From Sedimenticola sp. (lineage in GTDB: Bacteria; Pseudomonadota; Gammaproteobacteria; Chromatiales; Chromatiaceae): a stretch of DNA of 64,000 nt. Positions 1 to 11,377 of this stretch are shown here, piece by piece (positions within the stretch are counted from its first letter, which is position 1; the number at the start of each line of letters is the position of its first letter). The notes below the pieces were generated by a model. It saw only the letters and a list, made by a program, of their open reading frames with translations. It was not told the origin of the DNA and ran no database searches. Location: assembly GCA_026994195.1 (NCBI GenBank), contig JALWRH010000037.1, forward strand, positions 1-64,000. Direction: 5' to 3'. The position numbers and the translations under genes are program-made.

Positions 1-146
1 AGAGGGGACTTCAACGTCCTGGCATTCGTGCTCTGAGGCTCATCTGACTGGCGAAAGTGCAGAGTTGGAGGGGGGTTGGGGGTGCCGCCGGAGTTCATGC
101 CCTCCGGCGGTTGTGCCAGGTTACCGACACAGAACCTGTTACCGGA

Positions 147-1907
147 TTATTTCTGTGGGGTTTCCGGTTCCAGACATTCCCGGAAAATACGGGTAACGCA
201 GGTTTCACAGCGCTTCTTGTCCAGCCGTTTGTATATGCCGGCAATGGCCTGGGGTTTGGTTTCAAAGAATTGTGCTGCGCCAATCTCCCGAATGAAGCCG
301 CCCTGCGCCATGAACTGCCACACTTTTCCTTTCATGCCGCAGAAATAGAGGTTTCCACCTTTTTCCTGCAGAGCATGGGCTTGATGCACCAGCATTTCAG
401 CACCGGCCACGTCAATGAAGTTAGCCCCGGACAGCACCAACAGAATGTGGTGAATGCCCTGTTTCTCCGCAATATCCATGAGCTTGGCTTCGATATGATT
501 GACCGAACCAAAGTATATGGACATGTCGATTCTCAGTATGCGCAACTGGGGACATTGAGCCAACGGTTTGGTTTCGATGTTGAGCAGCTTGCTCTTGGGA
601 TCATCTCGGTCGGGTGCCAGGGTGACGATGTCCGGGTGGGAAGTGCGGTTCAGGAAGATAACCAGGGACAGCAATACTCCAATGTAGATGGCAAATTCCA
701 GTTCCAGGAACAGAGTGGCCAGGAAAGTGGTGATCAGTATTCCGGTTTCCGAGGCGCTCGCTTTCACAAGGACTTTTATCTGATGGAATTCGATCAGATT
801 CCAGGCCACCAATAGAATCACGCCACCCATGGCGGCCACGGGGATGTAGGCGGTCAGGGGTGCAATGAGCAACACGATCAACATCAGCAGCACCGCGGCA
901 AATATGGCTGACATGGGGGTTACTGCGCCTGCTGCATAGTTGATGCCGGAACGGGTAAAGGATCCAGAACCCGCGTAACTGGAGAAGAAGCTGCCAAACA
1001 TGTTGGACAGGCCCTGGCCAATGAATTCCTGATTGCTGTCGATGAGCTGGTGCGACTTGGTGGCGACCGCACGGGAAATGGAGACGGCCTCGATCAATGC
1101 CAGCAAAGCCACGGCAAAGGCTTCGGGAGCCAGTTCCTGGATGGTGGCGAAAGAGAAATCAGGTTTGGAAAGGGGGGGCAGATGAGGGGGTATTTGCGGT
1201 ACGAGCTTGACGCCATGTTCTGCAGCGCCCAGCAGCACCGCCAATACGCTGCCCACGATGAGGGCAATCAACAGATGCGGAGCCTTGGGAGACAGTTTGC
1301 GCACGAATATGGCAGTCAGCAAAGTGGCCATGGCGATTATGAATACATACCAGTTGGTATCCCCCAGGTGATGGAAGATATCTATCCAGGTGTTGGCGAA
1401 AGACTCGCCTCTCGGCACCTCTACCCCAAGCACGTGTTTGATTTGGCTGGTGGCAATAAGTATTGCTGCGCCGGCGGTAAAGCCGACAACCACGGTGTGG
1501 GAAACAAAGTTGACCAGGGTACCCAGGCGGGCAAGGCCAAAGCCGAATTCGTAGGCGCCGGCCAAGAAGGTCAGGGTCAGGGCCATCTGGATGAATTCGG
1601 GTGAGCCGGGTTCTGCATAGCGGCTGATGGAAGAGAACACCACGATGGATATGGCCGTGGTGGGTCCCGATATCAGGTGCCTTGATGAGCCGAACAGGGC
1701 CGCGATGATAGGGGTGACCATGGCGGTATACAGCCCGTATTCGGGGGGCAGGCCCGCGATGGTGGCGAAGGCGATGCCCTGGGGCAATACGATGATGGCG
1801 CCGGTGAGGCCGGCCATGAAGTCCTTTTTCAGGGTGTCACGGTTGACCAGTGGCAGCCAGGCCAGGAAAGGAAGAAAACGGACAAGTTTGTTGTTGAATG
1901 ACGGCAT
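147..1907 (-). CDS. SulP/SLC26-family anion permease with C-terminal STAS domain
   Basis: 586-aa ORF; N-terminal GLTGAIIVLPQGIAFATIAGLPPEYGLYTAMV (SulP signature) and STAS-like tail FIDVAGAEMLVHQAHAL. Confidence 0.93.
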   Translation of the reverse strand: MPSFNNKLVRFLPFLAWLPLVNRDTLKKDFMAGLTGAIIVLPQGIAFATIAGLPPEYGLYTAMVTPIIAALFGSSRHLISGPTTAISIVVFSSISRYAEPGSPEFIQMALTLTFLAGAYEFGFGLARLGTLVNFVSHTVVVGFTAGAAILIATSQIKHVLGVEVPRGESFANTWIDIFHHLGDTNWYVFIIAMATLLTAIFVRKLSPKAPHLLIALIVGSVLAVLLGAAEHGVKLVPQIPPHLPPLSKPDFSFATIQELAPEAFAVALLALIEAVSISRAVATKSHQLIDSNQEFIGQGLSNMFGSFFSSYAGSGSFTRSGINYAAGAVTPMSAIFAAVLLMLIVLLIAPLTAYIPVAAMGGVILLVAWNLIEFHQIKVLVKASASETGILITTFLATLFLELEFAIYIGVLLSLVIFLNRTSHPDIVTLAPDRDDPKSKLLNIETKPLAQCPQLRILRIDMSIYFGSVNHIEAKLMDIAEKQGIHHILLVLSGANFIDVAGAEMLVHQAHALQEKGGNLYFCGMKGKVWQFMAQGGFIREIGAAQFFETKPQAIAGIYKRLDKKRCETCVTRIFRECLEPETPQK

Positions 1908-1908
1908 A

Positions 1909-3882
1909 TCAGAAAACCAGGTTCATCATGGCTATGGCAACGACAAGGAACAGCAGCGTCATGACACCGCCAGCCCGCATGAAGTCTTTCACTTTGTATC
2001 CTCCGGGTCCCATGATCAGGGCGTTTACCTGGTGGGTGGGGATGAGGAAAGAGTTGGAAGTGGCGATGGCCACAGTGAGGGCAAACACCGCAGGATTGGC
2101 ACCGGGTATGCCCAGGGCGATGTTGACCGCCAGAGGCACGAGTAACACCGTCGCGCCCACGTTGGACATGACCAGGGTGAAGAAGGTTGCCAGGGTGGCT
2201 ACTGCCAGCTGAATCACCCAGACAGGCATATGACCCACCACGGACAGGGTTTGCTCGGCAATCCAGCGGGCAGTGCCGGAGGTTTCAACGGCCAGGCCCA
2301 GCGGAATCAGGGAAGCAAGTAGGAATACCGTTTTCCAGGATACGGCTTCATAGGCCTCTTCAATCTTGAGTACGCCGGAAAGCACCATGCCCACAGCGCC
2401 GGTAAGCAGAGACACCGACAGGCGCAGATCAGTGAAAAGCACCAGTGAGAGGGCAATGGAGAAGAATATGGCCGCCCATCCCAGCTTGTGGGGGCGTTCC
2501 TCCTCCTGGGGAAATTCTGTGGTGACCACGACAAAGTTGCGGTCTTTCTTCAAACGGGTGAGGTTGTCCCAGGCCGTATGTACAACCAGGGTATCGCCAG
2601 CCTGCAGGGGCAGGTCGCGGATGTTGTCACCTTCGCCCAGGGTCTTGCCGTTCCGATGCAGGGCAACCATGGCAATGCCATACACCTTGCGCATCCATAC
2701 GTCACGGGCGCTCTTGCCAATGAGGTTGGAACCGGGAGGAATAACAATCTCGGCAATACCGGCCTTGGTGGCTGCCAGGGATTCGGCAAAGGTGCGCAGG
2801 GAGTCACGCTTTTTCAGGCCGTACTTTTCCACGAAGTGGTCGAGATGCTCGGGAGCCGCGACAATGCCCAGCACCATGCCGGCCTCGAATTCTGTATCGC
2901 GGGCAATGGTATTGGGTCCGACCCGGGTTTCCTGGCCGCTGCGCTTGCTTGCGATGATGCGAATACGGTAAGTGGTTTCCACATCGTCCAGTTTTTTGCC
3001 TATCAGGGGGCTGGTTTCAGGAACCACTACCTCGTACAGGGCATAGTCGATGCCATAGGTATTGTGCAGGTAGTCCATGGTGCTGGAGGCTGTAGTGGAG
3101 CTGCCGTCATTTTCTGACTCGGTGACCGGCAAAACGAAACGTCCGGCAAGGACAAAATACAGGATACCTGTTATCACCAATACGACACCCACGGGCGTCA
3201 CGGAAAACAGCCCCCAGGGCTGCATCTGCTGATCGGGTGGCAAGGCGTGGTTGGAGGTGGCCATCAGATCATTGAGCAGAATCAGGGGCGAGGACCCTAC
3301 CAGGGTGACGGTGCCGCCGAGGATGGCGCAGAATCCCATGGGCATAAGCAGGCGAGAGAGGGGAATGCCGGAACGTGCGGAAATCCGTGAGACCACCGGC
3401 AGGAACAGGGCGGCTGCGCCCACGTTCTGCATGAATGAAGAAATGAAAGCCACGGTACCGGAAATGATGGGAATAATGCGCTTTTCCGTCGTGCCACCCA
3501 CTTTGAGGATAAAAGCCGCCACCTTGGACATGAGGCCCGTTTTGTCAAGGCCGGCGCCGATGATCATAACCGCGACAATGGACATGACGGCGTTACTGCC
3601 AAAACCATCGAACAGATGCTGGTTGTCCACCAGTCCTTTGTCCAGGCCCATGAGCGGTGCCAGAAATGAGGTAAGACCCAGCAGAACCATGATGACGACA
3701 GCGGCGACATCCACATCCACGATCTCGAAGGCAAAAAGATAGATCGTCAGTACCAGGATGGAAACCACCCATGCGATCTCCGTGCTTGGGCTGACCATGG
3801 CCAAGCCGATGGCCACAAGAAAGAAAATGCCTGCTGAAACAAGTTGCTTGAGAGGCAGAGAACTGCCGGGTTTATCTGACAT
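1909..3882 (-). CDS. SLC13/DASS-type transporter with two internal TrkA-C (RCK_C) domains
   Basis: 657-aa ORF; hydrophobic ends, central repeats resembling TrkA_C (SPLIGKKLDDVETTYRIRIIASKR; SNLIGKSARDVWMRKVYGIAMVALHRNGK), SLC13-like SNVGATVLLVPLAVNIA. Confidence 0.88.
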   Translation of the reverse strand: MSDKPGSSLPLKQLVSAGIFFLVAIGLAMVSPSTEIAWVVSILVLTIYLFAFEIVDVDVAAVVIMVLLGLTSFLAPLMGLDKGLVDNQHLFDGFGSNAVMSIVAVMIIGAGLDKTGLMSKVAAFILKVGGTTEKRIIPIISGTVAFISSFMQNVGAAALFLPVVSRISARSGIPLSRLLMPMGFCAILGGTVTLVGSSPLILLNDLMATSNHALPPDQQMQPWGLFSVTPVGVVLVITGILYFVLAGRFVLPVTESENDGSSTTASSTMDYLHNTYGIDYALYEVVVPETSPLIGKKLDDVETTYRIRIIASKRSGQETRVGPNTIARDTEFEAGMVLGIVAAPEHLDHFVEKYGLKKRDSLRTFAESLAATKAGIAEIVIPPGSNLIGKSARDVWMRKVYGIAMVALHRNGKTLGEGDNIRDLPLQAGDTLVVHTAWDNLTRLKKDRNFVVVTTEFPQEEERPHKLGWAAIFFSIALSLVLFTDLRLSVSLLTGAVGMVLSGVLKIEEAYEAVSWKTVFLLASLIPLGLAVETSGTARWIAEQTLSVVGHMPVWVIQLAVATLATFFTLVMSNVGATVLLVPLAVNIALGIPGANPAVFALTVAIATSNSFLIPTHQVNALIMGPGGYKVKDFMRAGGVMTLLFLVVAIAMMNLVF

Positions 3883-4139
3883 GAAAGTGGCCTTGGAGTG
3901 GTATATCAGTAGATTATGGAAATCTAATTAGTATACCTTACGCAGGGTTTCTTATTCAAGTTCAACCTGCTTTTGAAGGGCTAGACATGATGTTTTGACC
4001 TGCCCATCCTCAACCCCGTGGGTTATGTTTGAGGATGGGAAATACTTCCCGACACAGAGCCATAATTTGAGGAGGACAGGTCATGAAAGAGTTTAATGAA
4101 GAACAGGCAAGTGTATTTCAAAGAGTGGAGGGCTTGAGA

Positions 4140-4910
4140 TCATTCCCGGCGCGTGGGCAGGTATATGTCATAGCGTGTCTTGGGAGCCCGCACCTGGAAA
4201 TCCGGCGTCAGATCTGCCAGGAAGGGCGCTCGGGCCGGGCGTTTCACCGCTACCCGTTTGATTGCCCTGCGGCGGGCAACGTCGAGTAGCTGCCCGCCCT
4301 GCTGATCCGGGCCCAACAATTGCTGCAGGGTGTACATTTCTTTTTTGGCCAGGGCGTTCTTTCCTTTGTGCGGGTACATGGGATCGAGATAGATGCTGTC
4401 CGGACAGCTGCTTTCATCCATTGCGCTCAGAATCTCGATGGCGTTACCGTGCATCAGGGACATGCGGCTGACAATGTCCCGCAGCTCATCTGTTTCTCCT
4501 GCCCGGTACAGTCCGTCCTGGAGGAGGGCGTGCACAACGGGGGACTGTTCCACCATGCGCACTTCGCATCCCAGGGTGGCAAGGACAAAAGCATCGCTGC
4601 CGAAGCCTGCTGTGGCATCCAGGACCCGGGGGGTGAAGCCGGGTTTCATGCCCACAGCCCGGGCCAGTGGAGAGCGTCGTCCTTCCCCCTGACGGCGGCG
4701 GTGGGCCGCTTTGCCCTGGCTGAAATCCACGTAAACAGGGCCTGGTGCCCCTGCGGTGCATTGGCGTAGCTGTAGCCGGCCCTGGGCGTACTCCAGGCAG
4801 AAGTCGCTGCTTATGGCAGGGGAACGGGACAGGGGGCAGCTGAGACGTTTGGCCAGGGCTTCTTCTTTTTCTGTCTCGCCGGTGGCCAGAATGCTGATGG
4901 TTGGCTTCAT
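4140..4910 (-). CDS. rsmJ: 16S rRNA (guanine1516-N2)-methyltransferase RsmJ
   Basis: Start moved to internal ATG at 4910 ([12 protein letters not shown]...); motifs DFSQGKAAHRRRQGEGRRSPLARAVG and VLDATAGFGSDAFVLA. Confidence 0.9.
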   Translation of the reverse strand: MKPTISILATGETEKEEALAKRLSCPLSRSPAISSDFCLEYAQGRLQLRQCTAGAPGPVYVDFSQGKAAHRRRQGEGRRSPLARAVGMKPGFTPRVLDATAGFGSDAFVLATLGCEVRMVEQSPVVHALLQDGLYRAGETDELRDIVSRMSLMHGNAIEILSAMDESSCPDSIYLDPMYPHKGKNALAKKEMYTLQQLLGPDQQGGQLLDVARRRAIKRVAVKRPARAPFLADLTPDFQVRAPKTRYDIYLPTRRE

Positions 4911-6184
4911 GTGTGCTGGTGCACCACTTGCACCACGGCTGCGCACAGAGCCTCCAGGTCGTCGTCGTTCATGATGAAAGGCGGCATGAGATAGACCAGT
5001 TTGCCGAAAGGGCGTACCCAGACACCCTGCTCGACGAAGGCGGGTTGCAGGCGATTCATGTCTGCCGCCTGTTTCAGTTCCACCACGCCAATGGCACCCA
5101 GCACACGTACCTCCCGGACGCCAGGGTGCTCGCGGCAAGGCGCCAGTCCGGTTTCCAGTTTTTCCTGGAGGCGGGTCAGGTTCTGCTGCCAGGGGCTTTC
5201 GAGGAGCAGGCTGATGCTGGCGCTGGCCAGGCTGCATGCCAGGGGATTGGCCATGAAGGTGGGGCCATGCATGAACACCCCGGGGGGATGGTTGGCGATG
5301 GCTGCGCTCACTTTTTCTGTCGTAAGGGTGGCGGCCAGGGTCATGTAACCCCCTGTGAGGGCTTTCCCCAGACAGAGAATGTCAGGACTGATGGCGGCGT
5401 GTTCGCAGGCAAAGAGTTTGCCCGTGCGCCCAAAGCCGGTAGCGATCTCATCCAGGATAAGCAGCACATCATGCTCATTGCAGAGAGCGCGTACCCGGTG
5501 CAGGTAATCTGCTGAATAGAAGCGCATGCCGCCGGCGCCCTGTACGATGGGCTCCAGGATCACGGCGGCAATGTCCTCGTGGTGGTTTTCCATGAGTTGC
5601 CTGAACTGCGCAATATCCTCGTCCGTACAGGCTTGACCAAATGCAGTCGCGGGCGCAGGGGCGAAAAATTGTTGCGTCAGGCTGTCCTGGAACAGGCTGT
5701 GCATGCCGGTGACAGGATCGCAAACGGACATGGCGCCAAAGGTGTCCCCGTGATAGCCATTGCGCACCGTGAGAAAATGCTGGCGGGACTGGCCCTGGGA
5801 CTGCCAGTACTGGATGGCCATTTTCATGGCCACTTCCACGGCGACCGAGCCGGAATCCGCAAAGAAAACTTTTTCCAACGGGGCAGGTGTCAGTTCCACC
5901 AGCTGCCGGGCCAGTCTCACCGCAGGTTCGTGGGTGAGGCCGCCGAACATGACATGGGCCATGTCTGCGAGCTGGTCTTCCACGGCTTGATTCAGGCGGG
6001 GATGGTTGTAGCCATGAATGGCGCACCACCAGGAAGCCATGCCGTCGATGAGCTCGCGGCCATCGGCCAGGGTGAGGCGTACCCCCTTAGCGGATACTAC
6101 GGGAAACACCGGACCTGCGCCCATGGCAGCATAGGGGTGCCAGACCAGGTTCTTGTCCTGCTGGAGCAGCTGCTCAGGCGTCAT
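4907..6184 (-). CDS. bioA: adenosylmethionine-8-amino-7-oxononanoate aminotransferase
   Basis: Class III aminotransferase; start set to [57 protein letters not shown]. Confidence 0.94.
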   Translation of the reverse strand: MTPEQLLQQDKNLVWHPYAAMGAGPVFPVVSAKGVRLTLADGRELIDGMASWWCAIHGYNHPRLNQAVEDQLADMAHVMFGGLTHEPAVRLARQLVELTPAPLEKVFFADSGSVAVEVAMKMAIQYWQSQGQSRQHFLTVRNGYHGDTFGAMSVCDPVTGMHSLFQDSLTQQFFAPAPATAFGQACTDEDIAQFRQLMENHHEDIAAVILEPIVQGAGGMRFYSADYLHRVRALCNEHDVLLILDEIATGFGRTGKLFACEHAAISPDILCLGKALTGGYMTLAATLTTEKVSAAIANHPPGVFMHGPTFMANPLACSLASASISLLLESPWQQNLTRLQEKLETGLAPCREHPGVREVRVLGAIGVVELKQAADMNRLQPAFVEQGVWVRPFGKLVYLMPPFIMNDDDLEALCAAVVQVVHQHT

Positions 6185-7053
6185 GGCAGGTAATAATTGG
6201 CCAGGATACCGAGGAAGATCACCACGCCAATCCAGTGATTGTGCAGGAAAGCCCGGAAACAAAGGGTTCTGTCACGCTGCCGTATCAGCCACTGATGATA
6301 GAGCATCAGTCCCAGGGCGAACCCCAGAGCCATGTAGTAATACCTGCCCAGCAGAAACAGCTGTCCCACGTGGTAAAGAATGCCCAGGAAGATCATTTGC
6401 AGCAGGCCGATGACCAGCCTGTCCCAGGTTCCGAACAGAATGGCCGTGGATTTGACGCCGATCTTCAGATCATCATCCCTGTCCACCATGGCGTACATGG
6501 TGTCATAGATGAGCGCCCATACCAGCACCGCCAGGAACAGCCACCAGGAACGGGGATCTATGTGGCCGGTCTGGGCTGCGAACACCATGGGGATGGCCCA
6601 GCCGAAAGCGGCTCCCAGGTAAGCCTGGGGCAAATGGGTGAAACGCTTGGTAAAGGGATAGCTGGCAGCGAGAAAGGCCCCAATGAAAGACAGTGCAATG
6701 GTCAGGGTGTTCAGGGTGAGAACCAGAACAAAGGCCAGGCCAACCAGCAGACCAAACAGTAACAGGGTTTCTTTCTCGCTCACCAGGCCTGCGGTCAAGG
6801 GGCGTTGGGCGGTACGTTTGACGTGGCGGTCGATGTCCCTGTCCGCATAGTCGTTGATCACGCAGCCGGCGGAACGCATGAGCACCACGCCAGCAACGAA
6901 TACCACTACCAGCCAGGGCTTGGGATGCCCCTCGGCGGCAATCCACAAAGCCCACAAAGTAGGCCACAGCAACAGCAGGATGCCAATGGGCTTGTCCAGG
7001 CGCATGAGGCGCGCGTAGGACTGCCAGCGATGACGGTGTAGGGTATTTTCCAA
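6181..7053 (-). CDS. ubiA: 4-hydroxybenzoate octaprenyltransferase
   Basis: 290 aa; [43 protein letters not shown] prenyltransferase motif. Confidence 0.95.
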   Translation of the reverse strand: MENTLHRHRWQSYARLMRLDKPIGILLLLWPTLWALWIAAEGHPKPWLVVVFVAGVVLMRSAGCVINDYADRDIDRHVKRTAQRPLTAGLVSEKETLLLFGLLVGLAFVLVLTLNTLTIALSFIGAFLAASYPFTKRFTHLPQAYLGAAFGWAIPMVFAAQTGHIDPRSWWLFLAVLVWALIYDTMYAMVDRDDDLKIGVKSTAILFGTWDRLVIGLLQMIFLGILYHVGQLFLLGRYYYMALGFALGLMLYHQWLIRQRDRTLCFRAFLHNHWIGVVIFLGILANYYLP

Positions 7054-7177
7054 AATTCGGCCTTCTCTAATAAGCCATGAACTCGTTTGGCCGGTTCATG
7101 GACAGATCTGAACCTCCCCGGAATGGGTTATCATACCAAATCCCCGTTTTATGGTTCACCAGCAATACCCCGATATC

Positions 7178-7996
7178 ATGATTCGAAGACTTCTTCTGCC
7201 CCTTATCGTGACTTTGCTCATTGGCGCTTGTTCCACAAGCCCTACGGGCAGGCATCAGCTGATGCTGGTCAGCCCTTCACAGGCGGTTCAGGCATCGGAA
7301 AAAGCCTATCCGGAAAAGCTCAAGGAATATGCTGCGAAGGGCAAGCTAAACAACAAACCCCGGATGTTGGCCCGGGTGAAAAGGATCACCGGCCGCCTTA
7401 TTGCCCAGGCGATCCGCATGTATCCCGAGAGCCGTAACTGGCAATGGGAAGTCGTGCTAATCGATGACCCGGAAGTCGTCAATGCCTGGTGCATGGCGGG
7501 AGGCAAGATGGCCGTGTATTCGGGTCTTATTGAAAAAATTCAGCCTACAGATGATGAACTGGCCCAGGTTATGGCTCATGAGATCAGCCATGCTCTGGCC
7601 AACCATGTGGCGGAACAGATGTCCGTTGCCATGGCTTCCCAACTGGGCCTGGCGGTATTGTCCGCCACCGCCTTGCACGACAGCCGTTACCGTTCAGCGG
7701 CGCTCACGGGCGCAGCGCTGGCAGCCACTTTGGCCATACAGCTGCCCTACAGCCGCGCTGCGGAGGCGGAGGCGGACCGAATAGGCATCGAGATTGCCGC
7801 CAGGGCCGGCTATGATCCCAATGCCGCTGCGTCACTCTGGCGCAAGATGGAGCAGGTCAGCAAGGATTCACCGCCGGAACTGCTGAACACGCATCCCTCA
7901 GCCGCCAATCGCCAACGGACCTTGTCAGAGCTGGCGCCAAAGATGATGAAATATTATCACCCGGATGAATTGCATCCGGTATATCCCCTGGATTGA
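7178..7996 (+). CDS. M48-family metallopeptidase, lipoprotein signal
   Basis: LLIGACSTSP lipobox; HEISHALANH zinc motif; AEAEADRIGIEIAARAGYDPNAA. Confidence 0.9.
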   Translation: MIRRLLLPLIVTLLIGACSTSPTGRHQLMLVSPSQAVQASEKAYPEKLKEYAAKGKLNNKPRMLARVKRITGRLIAQAIRMYPESRNWQWEVVLIDDPEVVNAWCMAGGKMAVYSGLIEKIQPTDDELAQVMAHEISHALANHVAEQMSVAMASQLGLAVLSATALHDSRYRSAALTGAALAATLAIQLPYSRAAEAEADRIGIEIAARAGYDPNAAASLWRKMEQVSKDSPPELLNTHPSAANRQRTLSELAPKMMKYYHPDELHPVYPLD

Positions 7997-8009
7997 TTGA
8001 ACACCAATA

Positions 8010-8789
8010 TCAATGCTCCAGGCGCTTGAAGGGATCTTGCCGGTAATACCTGCGCAACAGGATGTATACATGCTCACAGTAGTGCTTCAGGGTTGAAGGG
8101 GCGGTAAAGAAGTATTCACTGAGGACGGCAAAGAATTCTGCGGGATTGGTGGCCGCGTAAGGATTGATGCATTTGTGTCCATGTTCCAGGCGCTGCTGCA
8201 GATGCGCATAGGCCTGACTCAGAGTGTGGCTCCATTCTTCAATGGACATGTCCGGATGCAGAGGCGGCATGCCATTGACCCGGCCGTTGAGGGCGTCGAG
8301 CTTGTGAGCGAATTCATGGATGATCACATGGCTTCCGGGACGGTGCTGATAGCTGTCCCGCAGCACATCCTCCCAGGACAGCACCAGAGGACCGTTTTCC
8401 CATGACTCGCCGCTCAAGGGCGGTTCCTGCTCGTGAGCAATGCCAAATTCATCCGTGACGGTCCGCCTTACCTTGAATGCGCCGGGATACACGATCAGTT
8501 CCTTCCAGCCATCATAGCTGGATTCATCCAGTTCCAGGGCCAGAAGGGAAGCCTGTGCGGCAATGACAGCTTTCATCTCCAGGTTCATCTCCAGGCCTTG
8601 CACGCCATGAATGGCCTTGTCGTGCAGAAGCAGGGTGGTGCGTTCTCTCAGGCGTACAGCCTGGCGAACGCTGAGATTGTGCAGCAGGTACAGTTCCCGG
8701 CGCAGCTTGCGCCATAGGTGATCGGGTAGCGCATGATTGCGCAGGATCTGCAGGGAACGATAACGTCTGAGTCGTGAGAACATGGTCAA
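8010..8789 (-). CDS. mtfA: MtfA-like zinc-dependent peptidase
   Basis: 259 aa; VIIHEFAHKLDALNGRVNGMPPL and TNPAEFFAVLSEYFFTAP, typical of MtfA/M90. Confidence 0.85.
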   Translation of the reverse strand: MTMFSRLRRYRSLQILRNHALPDHLWRKLRRELYLLHNLSVRQAVRLRERTTLLLHDKAIHGVQGLEMNLEMKAVIAAQASLLALELDESSYDGWKELIVYPGAFKVRRTVTDEFGIAHEQEPPLSGESWENGPLVLSWEDVLRDSYQHRPGSHVIIHEFAHKLDALNGRVNGMPPLHPDMSIEEWSHTLSQAYAHLQQRLEHGHKCINPYAATNPAEFFAVLSEYFFTAPSTLKHYCEHVYILLRRYYRQDPFKRLEH

Positions 8790-9097
8790 GGCTGTGATGC
8801 TGCATGGTAATCAGGCAAGTATACGCGCTGGCGCCGAATATTGGCTTTAACCCCTATAATTCACGAATTCCATGGGCCCTCGCTTGTTTCTTGTTTCCAC
8901 AATGAATTTGCTTAAGATGCCCGTAATCACTGATACGGGACGATCCCAGAAAATCCCTTGTGAAACCAATCTCCTGCGTGATCATCACGTAAATTCATGA
9001 AATTTCCGGGTTAGTTCTACAGGGAATATACCCCTTGGGAAAATATTTGCTAAAATGCTATAAATATTTTCCATAACCTATTGATTTTATATATTCC

Positions 9098-11377
9098 GTG
9101 CATCAAACCCTCAACAAACGGCTCAAGGAAGGCGCCTTTTTGCTGTTGCTGGCCATCAGCGCTTACTTTGTTTTTTCCCTGGCAACCTTTTCTCCCGAAG
9201 ATCCCGGGTGGTCCTTTGTGGGGGCCAGAGAAGTGCCAGAGAATGCCGGTGGCCCTGTGGGCGCATGGCTGTCCAGCGTTCTGCTGACGCTGTTTGGTTA
9301 TCTGGCCTATCTGGTGCCCGTCATCATAGCTTGGAGTGGCTGGCTGCTGTTCCGGGACCGGGAAGACAACAAGGAAACGGACTATCAGCTGCTGATCTTC
9401 CGCTGGCTTGGTTTCTTCATTACTCTCATGGCGGGCAGTGGCTTGGCCACTATGCATATTGCGGCGCAGACAGCATTGCCGGAAGGACCCGGAGGGATTT
9501 TAGGTCAGGCTCTGGAATCAAGCCTGGTGGATGTGGTGAGTTCTGCGGGCACAAGCCTGTTTCTGCTCACTTTGTTCATGGTGGGGTTCACGCTGTTCAG
9601 TGGCATTTCCTGGCTGACGGTAATGGATGTTATTGGCGGGCTGGTGCTCAACGGGTTTCGCCGCCTTTTGGCTCTGCTCAAGCCTGAGAAACCCGCTGTT
9701 CCCAGCGCCCGGCAGATGAAGAAAGAACGTTCTGAATCCCTCAAGAAGGAGAAGCAGCGGGCCAGGGAGCGCAAGCCACCCAAGATAGAATCGGAGATCA
9801 CCAAGGTTGTTCCCAGCATCAGGGTGGAGAAGGAAAAGCAGATGCCCCTGATCCAGCCGGAACCCAATTCCGAGTTGCCGCCCCTGTCGCTGCTGGATGA
9901 ACCCCAGCATACCGAGCACGGCTATTCCGAAGAGGCTCTGGAGGCATTGTCCCGCCTGGTGGAACGCAAACTGGAGGATTTTCGTATTGCTGTAGAAGTG
10001 GTGGCGGTGCATCCGGGGCCCGTGGTCACGCTGTTTGAATTGCAGCTGGCGCCGGGTACCAAAGCGAGCAAGATCAGCAACCTGTCCAAGGACCTCGCCC
10101 GGTCATTGTCTGTGATATCCGTGCGCGTGGTAGAGGTCATTCCCGGCAAATCCACCATCGGACTGGAGATTCCCAACGAGCACCGGGAGATGGTGTATCT
10201 CAGTGAAGTGCTTTGTTCCGAGGCCTACGACAAATCCAAGTCGCCCCTGACCCTGGTGCTGGGCAAGGATATTTCCGGTGGCCCCGTGGTGGCGGATCTG
10301 GCCAAGATGCCCCATGCCCTGATTGCAGGCACCACCGGATCAGGCAAATCCGTGGCCATCAACGCCATGATTCTGAGTCTGTTGTACAAAGCAAAAGCCG
10401 ATGAGGTACGCCTGATCATGGTGGATCCCAAGATGCTGGAGCTGTCCGTGTATGAAGGCATCCCCCATTTGCTGACCCCTGTGGTCACGGATATGAAGGA
10501 AGCGGCCAATGCCCTGCGCTGGTGCGTGGGGGAAATGGAGCGCCGCTATCGCCTCATGGCGGCCCTGGGGGTGCGGGGGATTGGCGGCTACAACAAGAAG
10601 ATCCAGGATGCCGGAAAAGCCGGAGAGAGCATTCCCGATCCCCTGTGGAAGCCGGATCCCACGGGTCTGACGGAGGATGAACCCACGGAAGCCCCCGCCC
10701 TGACCCACATGCCTTATATCGTGGTGGTCATCGACGAGCTGGCGGACATGATGATGGTGGTGGGCAAGAAAGTGGAAGAACTCATTGCCCGTCTGGCGCA
10801 GAAGGCGAGGGCGGCGGGGATTCACCTGCTGCTGGCCACCCAGCGGCCATCCGTGGATGTCATCACGGGCCTGATCAAGGCCAATATTCCCACCCGCGTA
10901 GCCTTCCAGGTGTCCTCGCGCATTGATTCGCGCACCATTCTCGATCAGATGGGCGCCGAGCACCTGCTCGGTCATGGTGACATGCTCTACCTGCCGCCGG
11001 GCACCTCCATTCCCCAGCGCACTCATGGCGCCTTTGTCTCCGATGATGAGGTGCACCGGGTGGTGAGTTTCCTCAAACAGGCGGGTAAGCCCAACTACCT
11101 GGAAGAGATTGTGCAGGAACCAACCGAGGCTATTCCGGGTCTATCTCCTGAAGCCGCCGGGGTGGACGCTGAAGATGCCGATCCCCTTTTCGATGAAGCG
11201 GTGAAGATCGTCACCGAAAGCCGCCGGGGCTCCATTTCCGGTGTGCAGCGACGCCTGAAGATTGGTTATAACCGTGCTGCCCGGCTCATCGAGGAAATGG
11301 AACGTATCGGCGTGGTCAGTACCCCGGATACCAAGGGTAACCGGGAAGTGCTGGCGCCGCCTCCCGTAGAGGATTGA
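9098..11377 (+). CDS. ftsK: DNA translocase FtsK
   Basis: 759 aa, GTG start; four N-terminal TM segments, Walker [18 protein letters not shown]-terminal gamma domain [25 protein letters not shown]. Confidence 0.97.
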   Translation: MHQTLNKRLKEGAFLLLLAISAYFVFSLATFSPEDPGWSFVGAREVPENAGGPVGAWLSSVLLTLFGYLAYLVPVIIAWSGWLLFRDREDNKETDYQLLIFRWLGFFITLMAGSGLATMHIAAQTALPEGPGGILGQALESSLVDVVSSAGTSLFLLTLFMVGFTLFSGISWLTVMDVIGGLVLNGFRRLLALLKPEKPAVPSARQMKKERSESLKKEKQRARERKPPKIESEITKVVPSIRVEKEKQMPLIQPEPNSELPPLSLLDEPQHTEHGYSEEALEALSRLVERKLEDFRIAVEVVAVHPGPVVTLFELQLAPGTKASKISNLSKDLARSLSVISVRVVEVIPGKSTIGLEIPNEHREMVYLSEVLCSEAYDKSKSPLTLVLGKDISGGPVVADLAKMPHALIAGTTGSGKSVAINAMILSLLYKAKADEVRLIMVDPKMLELSVYEGIPHLLTPVVTDMKEAANALRWCVGEMERRYRLMAALGVRGIGGYNKKIQDAGKAGESIPDPLWKPDPTGLTEDEPTEAPALTHMPYIVVVIDELADMMMVVGKKVEELIARLAQKARAAGIHLLLATQRPSVDVITGLIKANIPTRVAFQVSSRIDSRTILDQMGAEHLLGHGDMLYLPPGTSIPQRTHGAFVSDDEVHRVVSFLKQAGKPNYLEEIVQEPTEAIPGLSPEAAGVDAEDADPLFDEAVKIVTESRRGSISGVQRRLKIGYNRAARLIEEMERIGVVSTPDTKGNREVLAPPPVED

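Noticed and set aside
85-110. Hairpin CCGCCGGAG/CTCCGGCGG downstream of the SulP gene as a terminator
   Set aside because: Stem is good but no U-tract on the relevant strand; cannot be called a Rho-independent terminator.
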